From: Shewanella psychromarinicola
GTDB lineage: Bacteria; Pseudomonadota; Gammaproteobacteria; Enterobacterales; Shewanellaceae
Direction of reading: 5' to 3'
NCBI RefSeq assembly: GCF_003855155.1
Contig: NZ_CP034073.1
Span: 1,860,001-1,924,000 of the forward strand
Length of the DNA stretch: 64,000 nucleotides
Shown here: positions 10,655-19,813 of the stretch, in pieces
How the letters are laid out: each line of letters starts with the position of its first letter
Position numbering within the stretch: position 1 is the first letter of the stretch
Notes under the pieces: generated by a model
Told to the model about the DNA's origin: nothing
Databases searched by the model: none
What the model saw: only the letters and a program-made list of their open reading frames with translations
Position numbers and translations under genes: made by a program

Positions 10655-10712
10655 CCTCTAACTTGGTCTGACTGAGCCAAAAACGAGGCTACCTAACCGT
10701 AAGGAGCAATAG
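10655..10712 (+). promoter_or_regulatory. Candidate S6:S18 autoregulatory mRNA leader
   Basis: The leader just before rpsF contains GAGCC-(aaaaacga)-GGCTACC and then ctaaCCGtaaggag, in which the ribosome binding site AAGGAG can pair back across a CCG-containing loop. The S6:S18 complex of many bacteria binds a leader motif with a conserved CCG trinucleotide to repress rpsF-rpsR. The match is by recollection of that motif and by position, not by covariance. Confidence 0.5.
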
Positions 10713-11105
10713 ATGCGTCATTATGAAATCGTATTTATGGTTCACCCAGATCAAAGTGAACAAGTCCCAGGTATGATTGAGCGTTGCACCGGTATTATCA
10801 CCGCTGCTAATGGTACAGTCCACCGTTTAGAAGATTGGGGTCGCCGTCAATTGGCTTACCCAATTCAAGACCTACATAAAGCTCACTATGTTCTTATGAA
10901 CGTAGAAGCATCTGCAGAGTCTATTGAAGCACTAGAAACAGCTTTCCGTTTCAACGACGCTGTTCTGCGTAACATGGTAATGCGCACTAAAGTTGCCGTT
11001 ACTGAAGATTCTCCTATGGCAAAAGCAAAAGACGAACGTGAGACACGTCGTTCACCTGCTGATGACCGTAAGGTAGAAGAAAGCGCTGAAGAAAAGGCTG
11101 AATAA
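10713..11105 (+). CDS. rpsF: 30S ribosomal protein S6
   Basis: 130 residues. The start [19 protein letters not shown], the core [24 protein letters not shown] and the acidic, lysine-rich tail ([12 protein letters not shown]) are standard for gammaproteobacterial S6, whose tail is the substrate for RimK glutamylation in E. coli. First gene of rpsF-priB-rpsR-rplI, with a strong AAGGAG ribosome binding site 6 bp upstream. Confidence 0.98.
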   Translation: MRHYEIVFMVHPDQSEQVPGMIERCTGIITAANGTVHRLEDWGRRQLAYPIQDLHKAHYVLMNVEASAESIEALETAFRFNDAVLRNMVMRTKVAVTEDSPMAKAKDERETRRSPADDRKVEESAEEKAE

Positions 11106-11111
11106 TTTTTT

Positions 11112-11414
11112 GTGAATAACCACTTAACGTTGTCAGGAACGATAACTCGTTCAAGGCGATTTGATAGCCCTAGCGGTATTGCCCATGTGGTCATAACGGT
11201 AGAGCATAAATCACAGCGACAAGAAGTAGAAATGTTGAGAAACGTCTACTGTTTGATCCAAGTGGTATTAAGTGGCCCGCGCTTTAATAGCGTTGCAAAT
11301 AAATTACAAGCAGGTGTGCAAGTTGATGTTGAAGGGTTTCTTTCACTACAACAAGGGCGAAATGGCCAAAACCGTTTAGTCTTGCATGCTGAAAATGTCG
11401 AATTGAAAACTTAG
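11112..11414 (+). CDS. priB: Primosomal replication protein PriB
   Basis: Single-stranded-DNA-binding OB-fold protein of the PriA-PriB-DnaT replication-restart pathway. 100 residues, close to the E. coli length of 104. It starts at GTG (NNHLTLSGTITRSRRFDSPSGI) only 6 bp after rpsF, with no strong ribosome binding site of its own, so it is probably translationally coupled. The placement between rpsF and rpsR is characteristic of the gene. Confidence 0.93.
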   Translation: MNNHLTLSGTITRSRRFDSPSGIAHVVITVEHKSQRQEVEMLRNVYCLIQVVLSGPRFNSVANKLQAGVQVDVEGFLSLQQGRNGQNRLVLHAENVELKT

Positions 11415-11654
<240 letters not shown>

Positions 11655-11696
11655 TATTGCAGTATTAATTCCTAATCGAATATAGAGGACTTGATA

Positions 11697-12149
11697 ATGA
11701 ACGTTATTCTGCTAGATAAAGTTGCAAACTTAGGTAGCTTAGGCAACCAAGTTTCTGTTAAAGCTGGTTATGCTCGTAACTACCTTTTACCTTACGGTAA
11801 AGCAGTTGTAGCAAATGCAGCAAACATTGAAGTATTTGAAGCTCGTCGTGCTGAATTAGAAGCTAAATTAGCTACTGAATTAGCAACAGCGACAGCTCGT
11901 GCTGATAAATTAACTGTTTTAGAAGGTGTAGTTATTACTTCTAAAGCGGGTGATGAAGGTAAATTGTTCGGCTCAATTGGCAACCGTGATATCGCTGATG
12001 CAGTTACTGCAGCTGGCGTAATTCTTGCTAAATCTGAAGTTCGTTTACCTTTAGGTGCTTTACGCACTACTGGTTTCTTCGAAATTGAAGTTCAAGTACA
12101 CGCTGAAGTTAAAGCCGTAGTTAAAATTTCTGTAGTTGCAGAAGCTTAA
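11697..12149 (+). CDS. rplI: 50S ribosomal protein L9
   Basis: 150 residues from the ATG at 11697. That start gives the conserved [22 protein letters not shown]; a TTG two codons earlier is in frame but not expected. The N-terminal L9 domain is followed by the long connecting helix (about 45-75, [23 protein letters not shown]) and a C-terminal domain with [13 protein letters not shown] and [18 protein letters not shown]. Last gene of the operon, closed by a terminator. Confidence 0.97.
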   Translation: MNVILLDKVANLGSLGNQVSVKAGYARNYLLPYGKAVVANAANIEVFEARRAELEAKLATELATATARADKLTVLEGVVITSKAGDEGKLFGSIGNRDIADAVTAAGVILAKSEVRLPLGALRTTGFFEIEVQVHAEVKAVVKISVVAEA

Positions 12150-12164
12150 TTACCTTTAGCTCCA

Positions 12165-12197
12165 TAAAAAACACCGCCCTAGGGCGGTGTTTTTTTA
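12165..12197 (+). terminator. Intrinsic terminator of the rpsF operon
   Basis: AAAAAACACCGCCCT-AGGGCGGTGTTTTTTT: a nine-base GC stem with T-run 15 bp after rplI. Confidence 0.92.
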
Positions 12198-12280
12198 TGT
12201 CTGCGATTTAATCCCTAGCCTTGCTAACCATAACTCTTTAGGCCGCACGGCCAGCTGTTTGGGATCGTTCAATGTCAGAG

Positions 12281-12321
12281 AATATACCAGTGAACATCTA
12301 TTTGATGGTCACTGGTATATT
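12281..12321. terminator. Long inverted repeat between rplI and the S46 peptidase gene
   Basis: AATATACCAGTG (12281-12292) pairs perfectly with CACTGGTATATT (12310-12321), and an inner CATC/GATG pair extends the stem around a 5-base loop. It sits just downstream of the minus-strand peptidase gene. There is no T-run on either side, so it may be an mRNA 3'-end stabiliser rather than a classical terminator. Confidence 0.65.
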
Positions 12322-12332
12322 GTTTACTAGGG

Positions 12333-15182
12333 TTAGTTTGGTTCTTTTCCAGCTGTTGCTTCAGGGGCTACTACAACCGCTGCTTTGGCAAGTGTTTTAG
12401 TTACAGCTTTAGTTACAACTTCGGGCACAGCTTCAGGTGCGACTACAACCGCTGCTTTGGCAGGTGTTTTAGTTACAGCTTTAGTTACAACTTCGGGCGC
12501 TGCTTCAGGTGCGACTAAAACCACTGCTTTGGTAGGTGCTGTCGTTGTAACTTCGGGTACGGCTTCAGGCGCTACTTCAATTACCGTATCTGCTTGTGCC
12601 TCAGTTGCCACTTTGGGTGCGACTACCGTTACTGCTTCAGCCGTCGCTATGGTAGGAACTTCAGTCGCTACTTCAATTGCAACATCGGGCGCTACTTCCG
12701 TTACCGCTTTGACTGGCGCCTCAGTTGCCACTTTGGGTGCTAGTACCGTTACTGCTTCAGCCGTCGCTTTGGTAGGAACTTCAGTCGCTACTTCAGTTGC
12801 TACTTCAATTGCAACATCGGGCGCTACTTCAGTTACCGCTTTGACTGCCACCTCAGTTGCCACCTCAGTTGCCACTTCGGGTGCTACTACCGTTGTTGTT
12901 TCTGTCGTCGCTTTAGTAGACGTTTCAGATGTAATTTCTGGCAATATTTCAGTTGTCGCTATGGCAGTTGCTACCTTTGCTTCTCCTTCAGCCTTGGTCA
13001 CTAATGTTAACTCTTTTATCAAATTGTCAGCGTGATCGACCTTATCCATCATCCACAAAATGTAGCGAATATCGACATGCACTGCACGGGTAATCGTTGG
13101 GTTAAAGAACCAATCTTTAGTAATGGCTTCATAAGTTGAGTCAAAGTTAAGACCGACTAATTCGCCTTTACCATTAAATACCGGTGATCCGGAATTACCG
13201 CCTGTAGTGTCAGCGCTTGATAAAAAGTTAACTGGTACTGAGTTAAAATCAGCTGGCTTGTCTAAACAAGACATAAACTGACAACTACTTTGCTGTCGAT
13301 ATACCGATGTGACGCGATGCTTGCCCAAGTCATCAGCTTTAATGGCTGCTAATAGCTTGGCCGGGACATAGTAAGGTTCTTCTCCGGTGTTTTTAGCAAG
13401 GATGCCGGCTAAGCGAGTAAATGGTTGCTTGTATAACGCATCTTTGGATTGGTAACCATCAACCATGCCATAAGTAATGCGTAAGGTGCGATTAGCATCG
13501 GGATATACTGGCCAGTTATTTGATTTGTAATAGTCAATAATCGCCTTCATGTATTCAGGGTGAACGAACGACAGCTTACCTTCAAGCAACTTTTCACTTA
13601 TCTCTAATGTCATGTTGGTTTCATGAATGGCGACCGCTAAACGAATAAACGGGTCTGCGCTAATTTCAAAATCTGCAGCCGTTTTAGCCATCCATGCAAG
13701 GCGTTTAGTTTGATTAGTTAGCTCAGTTAGTGCGTATAAACTTTCAACTTTTGTTTCTAGCGGTTCAAAACTGTCTGAGATGCTTAAGGCATTATCAAAC
13801 ACTTGGTTTTTTAACGGTTGGCGAACATAAGCTTGTAAGTCTTGTAGCCATAAAATTTTATCGACCACTGGGTCAAAGCTGCTATCGATGCGTTTGAGTG
13901 CTGCTTTAAACATTTTCATATCACGAAGCTGAAACCCAGATTCACGTTGGTCATTGGGTTTCTTTCTTTCTTTAGCCAAACGGTAAAGTTTACTCGCTAC
14001 CTGAAGCATTTCGCTTGATTGGGCATTTTTAAAGAAATAATTGGTTTGCATTTGCTGATGTTTTTCGGCAAGTAGCGCTTCAAGATCGCTGATTAGATTT
14101 TGGTTAGCATTAGGGTCTTTTTTAAGCCAAGCTAAAAAGTCATTCTCGCGTTGCTGCTTAATGCCGACAATATCGGTAGCGTTAAAGCCATCTAACAAGC
14201 CATTAAGTTTTTTCATTCGATTAGCCATTGAGGCCATAGCGCCAGCATATTTAAGCGCAATATCTTTATCGATATCTCCCATCAAGGTAATGGTGTCAAT
14301 TTGTAATTGGTAGCGTTTTGCATACGTTGGATATATCCAATCACTGGCAAATTGCAGCTCGCTGGTTAAGTTGTATCGGCTGGTCGCGCCTGGATAACCG
14401 GCAACAAAGATACCGTCACCGGCTTTAACACCGTCAGCATTAATTTTAAGGTAGCTTTTAGGGCTATAAGGAATGTTATCTTCTGAATAAGAGGCCGGTT
14501 TACCGTTTTTACCGACATAAGCTCGTAAAAATGTAAAATCACCTGAATGACGGGGATATTCGTAGTTATCAATATCACCACCAAATCCGCCAATACTTTC
14601 AGGGGGGGCATACACTAAGCGTACATCACGAATGATTAACTGTTTAGTCAGATAATATTCTAAACCATGGTGAAAACTGTTAACCGAACAGCGATAGTTG
14701 TCATCTGCTTCGCAGCTTTTGATTAATGCTTTGCTGTTGGTTTGAATGCCTTTAAAGCGTGCCAAAGGTTCAGTACTTAAGTTAGCCATCACTTGGCTGG
14801 TCACGTTGGTGACTTTCTCGGTAATGTATAAGCGTTCGTTTGGCCCTGCTGAAGGTTCCTCTGCTTGAGTGTTTGCTAAAAAGCCATCTTCGAGGTAATT
14901 ATGTTCTTTTTTACTGTTATATTGTATGCCGCGATAAGCACAATGATGGTTTGTGACAACTAGGCCTTGGGGGGATACAAAACTGGCGGTACAATACCCC
15001 AGACTGACGACAGCATTCATTGGGTATTGTCCCAAATCGGCCAGTTGTGATGCGGGAATAGCAATACCGCGTTGTTGGAGTTTGTCGGCTATGGATGGCA
15101 TTTGATACGGTTGCCATTGGCCTTCGTCGGCACAGGCAAAGCCAGATGTCAGCAAAAGTGCTGCAACAAGTGCGATACGCAT
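12333..15182 (-). CDS. S46 dipeptidyl-peptidase (DPP11-type) with degenerate-repeat C-terminal tail
   Basis: 949 residues; family members are about 700-720. A signal peptide (MRIALVAALLLTSGFACA) is followed by the S46 chymotrypsin-fold/helical protease. The triad reads His80 in TNHHC, Asp215 in YEYPRHSGDF, and Ser664 in TTGGNSGSP. The residue 18 after the catalytic Ser, which sets specificity (Gly in DPP7, Arg or Ser in DPP11), is Ser682 (NFDSTYE). This suggests cleavage of dipeptides with acidic P1 residues. From about residue 731 to the end runs a roughly 220-residue tail of imperfect Val-Ala-Thr-Glu-Pro repeats, unlike the family. Likely periplasmic. No partner gene nearby. Confidence 0.9.
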   Translation of the reverse strand: MRIALVAALLLTSGFACADEGQWQPYQMPSIADKLQQRGIAIPASQLADLGQYPMNAVVSLGYCTASFVSPQGLVVTNHHCAYRGIQYNSKKEHNYLEDGFLANTQAEEPSAGPNERLYITEKVTNVTSQVMANLSTEPLARFKGIQTNSKALIKSCEADDNYRCSVNSFHHGLEYYLTKQLIIRDVRLVYAPPESIGGFGGDIDNYEYPRHSGDFTFLRAYVGKNGKPASYSEDNIPYSPKSYLKINADGVKAGDGIFVAGYPGATSRYNLTSELQFASDWIYPTYAKRYQLQIDTITLMGDIDKDIALKYAGAMASMANRMKKLNGLLDGFNATDIVGIKQQRENDFLAWLKKDPNANQNLISDLEALLAEKHQQMQTNYFFKNAQSSEMLQVASKLYRLAKERKKPNDQRESGFQLRDMKMFKAALKRIDSSFDPVVDKILWLQDLQAYVRQPLKNQVFDNALSISDSFEPLETKVESLYALTELTNQTKRLAWMAKTAADFEISADPFIRLAVAIHETNMTLEISEKLLEGKLSFVHPEYMKAIIDYYKSNNWPVYPDANRTLRITYGMVDGYQSKDALYKQPFTRLAGILAKNTGEEPYYVPAKLLAAIKADDLGKHRVTSVYRQQSSCQFMSCLDKPADFNSVPVNFLSSADTTGGNSGSPVFNGKGELVGLNFDSTYEAITKDWFFNPTITRAVHVDIRYILWMMDKVDHADNLIKELTLVTKAEGEAKVATAIATTEILPEITSETSTKATTETTTVVAPEVATEVATEVAVKAVTEVAPDVAIEVATEVATEVPTKATAEAVTVLAPKVATEAPVKAVTEVAPDVAIEVATEVPTIATAEAVTVVAPKVATEAQADTVIEVAPEAVPEVTTTAPTKAVVLVAPEAAPEVVTKAVTKTPAKAAVVVAPEAVPEVVTKAVTKTLAKAAVVVAPEATAGKEPN
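12340..12990 (-). repeat. Degenerate repeats encoding the V/A/T/E-rich tail of the S46 peptidase
   Basis: About 650 bp of imperfect reiterations. One longer unit recurs at about 12361-12420, 12436-12500 and beyond (protein VTKAVTKTxAKAAVVVAPEA-type), and another (TEVAPDVAIEVATEVxT) occurs at about 12660-12830. The composition also creates a long open frame on the opposite strand, which is a by-product. Confidence 0.85.
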
Positions 15183-15302
15183 GTATTTTCCTTAAATTAT
15201 TATTTTATTTCCGTTTGACGGAGCCGTTATTTTAATTCGTAATGATGGCAAATTAAGCTTGATCACGGTGTTATACCATATTTTGTAAAGTCGTTGTAAA
15301 TT

Positions 15303-15307
15303 GGGAG
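15303..15307 (+). promoter_or_regulatory. Ribosome binding site deciding the dnaB start
   Basis: GGGAG, 5 bp before the ATG at 15313. It supports that start over the in-frame TTG at 15301, which overlaps the site. Confidence 0.8.
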
Positions 15308-15312
15308 TGTTA

Positions 15313-16719
15313 ATGTCACAGCAAGGTGCTTTTAAAGCCAGAAACAGGCAGAGAGATGTAGAAGTTAATGCATTAAAATTGCCTCCTCACTCTATTGAAG
15401 CAGAACAATCCGTTTTAGGTGGATTGATGCTAGACGCTGAAGCGTGGGATCGTGTTTCTGAAGCGGTTGTGGCCGAAGATTTTTATTCTCGTTCTCATCG
15501 AATGATTTTCATGGCTATGCAACGTTTAATGGAGTCTAGCCAACCTCTAGATTTGATTACCGTATCCGAGCAGTTAGAAATTGAAGACCAATTAGACGAT
15601 GCCGGCGGCTTTGCTTATCTTGGTGAAATTGCCAAAAACACCCCCAGTGCAGGTAACATTTTATCTTACGCTGATATTGTTCGTGAACGTGCTGTTGTTC
15701 GTGACATGATCGCTGTTGCTCACGAAATTGCTGATGCGGGTTATAACCCAGAAGGCCGTGATTCAAGTGCATTATTAGATTTGGCTGAAAGCAAAGTGTT
15801 TAAAATTGCTGAAATGCGTACTAATGCCAATGAAGGCCCAGAAAACATTAAAAGCATTCTTGAAAAAACCGTCGACAGGATTGAGCAGCTTTACAATAAT
15901 CCTCATAATGGTGTTACTGGTGTTTCAAGCGGTTTTAATGATTTAGATAAAATGACTGCAGGTTTTCAGGCTGGCGATTTAATTATTGTTGCCGCACGTC
16001 CTTCCATGGGTAAAACGACCTTTGCGATGAACTTGTGTGAACAAGCCGCTATGAATGAAGATAAGCCGGTGCTCATTTTCAGTCTGGAGATGCCATCTGA
16101 GCAGATCATGATGCGTATGTTGGCGTCGCTGGGCCGAGTTGATCAAACCAAAATTCGTACTGGCCAACTAGACGATGAAGATTGGGCGCGCGTGTCATCG
16201 ACCATGGGCATTATGCTTGAACAAGGTAAAATGTTTATCGATGACGGCTCAGGACTCACCCCAACAGACGTACGCAGTCGTGCCAGGCGTATTGCTCGAG
16301 AGCACGGTGGTTTGTCTATGATCATGATCGATTACCTACAACTAATGCAGGTACCGTCGTTAAAAGATAACCGTACTTTGGAAATTTCGGAAATTTCTCG
16401 CTCGTTAAAAGCGTTAGCTAAGGAACTGGAAATTCCGGTTATCGCGTTGTCGCAGCTCAACCGCTCACTAGAGCAGCGTGCTGACAAACGTCCAATTAAC
16501 TCTGACTTGCGTGAATCGGGTGCGATTGAGCAGGATGCCGATTTGATTATGTTCATTTATCGCGACGAAGTGTATAACGATAACTCTGAAGATAAAGGCA
16601 CTGCTGAGATCATTATTGGTAAACAGCGTAACGGACCCATTGGGCGTATTCGTCTAGTATTCCAAGGTCATTTTTCTCGTTTTGATAATTATTCTGGTCC
16701 ACAGTTCGACCAAGATTAA
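15313..16719 (+). CDS. dnaB: Replicative DNA helicase DnaB
   Basis: Hexameric 5'-3' helicase at the replication fork. 468 residues, family length. N-terminal domain LPPHSIEAEQSVLGGLMLD, then the RecA-like motor with Walker A ARPSMGKTTFAMNL, Walker B MIMIDYLQLM, a QLNRSLEQRADKRP loop and the DLRESGAIEQDADLI motif. No intein is present. It is followed by alr, as in E. coli. Confidence 0.98.
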   Translation: MSQQGAFKARNRQRDVEVNALKLPPHSIEAEQSVLGGLMLDAEAWDRVSEAVVAEDFYSRSHRMIFMAMQRLMESSQPLDLITVSEQLEIEDQLDDAGGFAYLGEIAKNTPSAGNILSYADIVRERAVVRDMIAVAHEIADAGYNPEGRDSSALLDLAESKVFKIAEMRTNANEGPENIKSILEKTVDRIEQLYNNPHNGVTGVSSGFNDLDKMTAGFQAGDLIIVAARPSMGKTTFAMNLCEQAAMNEDKPVLIFSLEMPSEQIMMRMLASLGRVDQTKIRTGQLDDEDWARVSSTMGIMLEQGKMFIDDGSGLTPTDVRSRARRIAREHGGLSMIMIDYLQLMQVPSLKDNRTLEISEISRSLKALAKELEIPVIALSQLNRSLEQRADKRPINSDLRESGAIEQDADLIMFIYRDEVYNDNSEDKGTAEIIIGKQRNGPIGRIRLVFQGHFSRFDNYSGPQFDQD

Positions 16720-16865
16720 TCATTGATTATGTTATATTTAGTTATATTTTTCCGTTGTTTATGATAGCAACATATCGCTGTTAGTGTGGTTGCATTTGAT
16801 GCATCAAATCACCTAACAGGCAGTAAAACGTGGCGTGTTATTTATTGTTTAATTAGGGCTATCTA

Positions 16866-17957
16866 TTGAAACCTTTTCCCCGTGCAGAAATTAGTCGTTG
16901 TGCTTTACAAAGTAACCTAGCGCAACTGCGTCTTATTGCGCCAAATAGCAAAGTGATGGCTGTGGTTAAAGCCAATGGCTATGGTCATGGCTTATTAAAT
17001 GTGGCTGAAAGTGTCGGCAAGTATAATGGCGGCGCAGATGGGTTTGGTTTAGCAAGGCTTGAAGAAGCGCTGCAGCTCAGAGACGGCGGCGTAAAAGGTA
17101 AGCTTCTATTATTAGAAGGTTTTTTTCGTCAGTCAGACTTACCAATATTGGTGACTCATAATATCGACACTGTGGTGCACCATGAATCGCAATTGCAAAT
17201 GCTGGAAACTGTCAGTTTAGATCAACCTGTTACTGTATGGATAAAAATCGATACGGGTATGCATCGTCTTGGCTTTAGCTTGGCGCAGTTTGATGATGTT
17301 TATCAACGTTTACAAGCGTGCCCTCAAGTGGCGAAACCGATTCATTTTATGACTCATTTTGCTTGTGCTGATGAGCCTGATAATCAATTAACCCAGTTGC
17401 AAATAGATGCTTTTGAACGCAAGATAAAGTCGCTTGAAGGCGATTGCACTTTAGCAAACTCAGCCGGTACTTTGTTTTGGCCGTCGAGCCAAGCCGATTG
17501 GATAAGACCCGGTATTGCGCTTTATGGTGTATCTCCGCTGGCTGGTGATAAAGGGAGTAACCATAAACTTGTGCCTGCCATGGAGCTGGTGTCTAATCTC
17601 ATCGCCGTGCGCGAGCACAAAGCGGGTGACAGTGTCGGTTACGGTGCATTTTGGACCGCAAAAAAAGATACCCGTCTAGGTGTGGTAGCAATAGGTTATG
17701 GTGATGGTTATCCACGCAATGCACCAGAAGGCACGCCAGTATGGATTAACGGACGCCGAGTGCCAATAGTGGGCCGAGTGTCGATGGATATGTTAACCGT
17801 TGACTTAGGTGCTGATGCGCAAGATAACGTGGGTGATAATGTACAACTGTGGGGTAAGGCGTTGGCGGTAGAAGAGGTTGCCGAATATATTGGCACTATT
17901 GCTTACGAGTTGGTCACTAAATTAACCCCACGAGTCTTGGTTGAGCTGCTTGATTAG
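16866..17957 (+). CDS. alr: Alanine racemase
   Basis: PLP enzyme interconverting L- and D-alanine for peptidoglycan. 363 residues, starting at TTG (16866) with an AGGG ribosome binding site; no ATG fits the alignment. The PLP lysine lies in [11 protein letters not shown] near the N-terminus and the second catalytic base, a Tyr, in VGYGAFW. The substrate loop [11 protein letters not shown] and the ending [15 protein letters not shown] are typical. It lies 147 bp downstream of dnaB. Confidence 0.96.
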   Translation: MKPFPRAEISRCALQSNLAQLRLIAPNSKVMAVVKANGYGHGLLNVAESVGKYNGGADGFGLARLEEALQLRDGGVKGKLLLLEGFFRQSDLPILVTHNIDTVVHHESQLQMLETVSLDQPVTVWIKIDTGMHRLGFSLAQFDDVYQRLQACPQVAKPIHFMTHFACADEPDNQLTQLQIDAFERKIKSLEGDCTLANSAGTLFWPSSQADWIRPGIALYGVSPLAGDKGSNHKLVPAMELVSNLIAVREHKAGDSVGYGAFWTAKKDTRLGVVAIGYGDGYPRNAPEGTPVWINGRRVPIVGRVSMDMLTVDLGADAQDNVGDNVQLWGKALAVEEVAEYIGTIAYELVTKLTPRVLVELLD

Positions 17958-17977
17958 TCATACCATGCTCTGGTGTT

Positions 17978-18012
17978 ATGCCCAATACGCAGTCGCGGCT
18001 TGGGCATTTTAG
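17978..18012 (+). terminator. Terminator of alr
   Basis: TGCCCAA (17979-17985) and TTGGGCA (18000-18006) enclose a 14-base loop and are followed by TTTT, 20 bp after the alr stop. Confidence 0.75.
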
Positions 18013-18117
18013 TTTATGGCTGTTTGACAGCATTATTGAGAGTATTTTCGAGAGTATTCTTGATGGTATCAGAGTCGGCAATCTGGCCGGGTCATTTCAA
18101 TCTATCTGCGACATTGA

Positions 18118-18594
18118 TTACACCGATTGGACATCCTCAAAACAAATTTCAATAAAGGCGCTGCCATATTCGTGGGTAAACGGCATTAATATTTTTTTAC
18201 CACGTGCTTTGTGGGAAATCGTATGGTTTTCACCAGAGACTACGGCGGGTGTTGCCATATCAAACTCATAGCCTTTTTCGCTGAGTAAGTTTTTAGCGCC
18301 ACCAGTGACCATGTTAGTGAGCTCACCGACTAAATCAGTCACTTCATCATTAATAACCCCAGGGTTTTCAGCTAACATTTTATTCATAATTTCAAGGATT
18401 AATGTTTTTTCGAAAGTAATTGAAAGCGAACCGCGAGTTTTAGGGCCCACCATACCAATCAAGCCAGATACATCACCTTTAGCTATATCATGGTTTTTTA
18501 ATTGAGGTTTACCAGGTTTTAAATCCATTGTTGCCATGGTAGAGATAACATTGATTAAAGACACAAGAAATGGGTTGATGAATTCAACGTTCAT
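18118..18594 (-). CDS. cheX: CheX-type chemotaxis phosphatase
   Basis: 158 residues of the CheC/CheX/FliY family. The catalytic signature E-x-x-N is in VGELTNMVTGGAKNLLSEKG (around residues 90-108), and the topology MNVEFINPFLVSLINV at the start fits CheX, which has a single active site and dephosphorylates CheY-P. No chemotaxis or flagellar genes adjoin it; the nearest motility gene is motX, 14 kb away. It is convergent with alr. It may act on an orphan response-regulator receiver domain rather than CheY. Confidence 0.88.
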   Translation of the reverse strand: MNVEFINPFLVSLINVISTMATMDLKPGKPQLKNHDIAKGDVSGLIGMVGPKTRGSLSITFEKTLILEIMNKMLAENPGVINDEVTDLVGELTNMVTGGAKNLLSEKGYEFDMATPAVVSGENHTISHKARGKKILMPFTHEYGSAFIEICFEDVQSV

Positions 18595-18599
18595 AGGCT

Positions 18600-18985
18600 A
18601 AGAGATCCTTCTACATATAAAGAGTGGTGATAAGGAGATAGTTAAGGAGATAAAGAGGGCTCACGTTACACGGGCCCATCATCATAAACCATCAAAGGTG
18701 CTGATTATGATAAATACTGACTATATCAGTAAAGTGGAATACTGCTTCTAGCTTAAAACACAAAAATGAAATGGAAAGAGACATTACTAGCAAAAACAAT
18801 GTTTAGGCAAGTGTTTAGTGTTAATAGTCTAATTTTCAGCTGGATGAATTAATTTATTTCTGTGGGATGTTGTTTAGTGTTAACTCGATTCTATTCCATG
18901 TTTTATAACGACCATAGCATTGATATTAGCTAAACCATCACATGCGCCATCTAGCTAGATTTTCATGACTAACTCATTTGTACCC
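18600..18985. other. Gene-free interval upstream of cheX
   Basis: No supported gene. A short direct repeat TAAGGAGATA occurs twice near 18630-18653. A perfect palindrome, ATCTAGCTAGAT followed by TTT, lies at 18949-18963, just before the group II intron remnant. Confidence 0.5.
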
Positions 18986-19306
18986 GTGCGACGTGAAGTC
19001 GTATGAAGCGCTGTTCACCACTTTGAGTAGCTGGTCTCCCGTTGCAAGAAAACTAGAAGAACTTTGTTAATGGAGAAACGCAAGCGATGACTTCAAATGA
19101 AGTTAGTGCCTCTCCTTGCTTTGCTCAATGACAATCCATCGATTGGAGAATCATTAAGAAAAAAGTATCAAATCTACAAGTGAGTATTGCGAAGGTAACC
19201 CTTGTGGTTACGCACTAACATAGTGCGCCTTAGTGGAGGCTTGAGCCGTATGCAGTGAACTGTTCTTAGGAGAGCGGCACTTGGCAACGGGTGCAGCCTA
19301 TCCGAC
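18986..19306 (+). mobile_element. Decayed, ORF-less group II intron remnant
   Basis: The segment opens with GTGCGACG, the conserved 5' end of bacterial group II introns (GUGYG). It contains recognisable domain I sequence (stretches such as aaaactagaagaac and aatggagaaacgcaagcg). At 19243 it has GAGCCGTATGCAGTGAA, the 5' strand of domain V, followed by a domain VI-like hairpin ending in tatCCGAC. The domain V 3' strand is mostly missing, because only about CTGTTC remains where a GTACGGTTC-type strand is expected. No reverse transcriptase is encoded. At about 320 nt this is an inactive relic. It lies 25 bp beyond a palindrome plus T-run, a setting class C introns favour. Orientation +. Confidence 0.7.
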
Positions 19307-19813
19307 CAAAGTAAGTCAGATCTTAGTTTTGCTCCTTTCTATGTGGCACTCATTTGCAGACAAATATGAAATTAAATCGAAGATAGCTAAATTACCGGTG
19401 TAGATGAGTCAGCGAGTCTCCAAAATAGGGACGTTTTGGTTAAGCCCACATGGACGTGCTCGTGGCGTCTCGCTTAATCATCTGCACAAGAGCATGCGGC
19501 AGGCAATTAGTTACCATGACGCAGCGTTATGAATCAAACATAGCTAATACCAAATAAGTCAGTATATCTGACACGTTCTAGTCCCTATCCAGCCACCTTG
19601 TCTGAACCTGAGTGCATGCTTATTGGATCAATCCCTCAAGAGTTGTTTGTTGATCGTTTGGTAAAGAATCTTTGTCCCGTGTATAATCTTTCGTTTGATG
19701 CAGCAAGGCGTCATGCATGGGTTTCCCGCTTACCAAAATCCAATATTTTATGGTTTCCTGCTGGTTCCCCTTGCGCTAAAAACCTTTAGACATGTGCACA
19801 ATTAACCCAGATT
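19307..19813. other. Gene-poor debris between the intron remnant and dusA
   Basis: About 500 bp without a convincing gene. A 63-codon frame (19598-19789, TTG start) has no ribosome binding site and no family I recognise; it could be a fragment of a lost gene. The region immediately precedes dusA, whose 5' coding end is a common island integration site. Confidence 0.45.

Noticed and set aside
12385..13035. 216-codon open frame on the + strand, rich in Ala/Thr/Val/Ser
   Set aside because: It lies exactly opposite the repetitive tail of the S46 peptidase. Its openness follows from the repeat composition; there is no ribosome binding site and no known domain.
17973..18271. Plus-strand frames opposite the end of cheX
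   Set aside because: They overlap the alr terminator and the cheX coding region on the other strand and show no domain or ribosome binding site.
19598..19789. 63-codon frame starting at TTG upstream of dusA
   Set aside because: No ribosome binding site, no family recognised, and it sits in decayed sequence. Mentioned as debris only.
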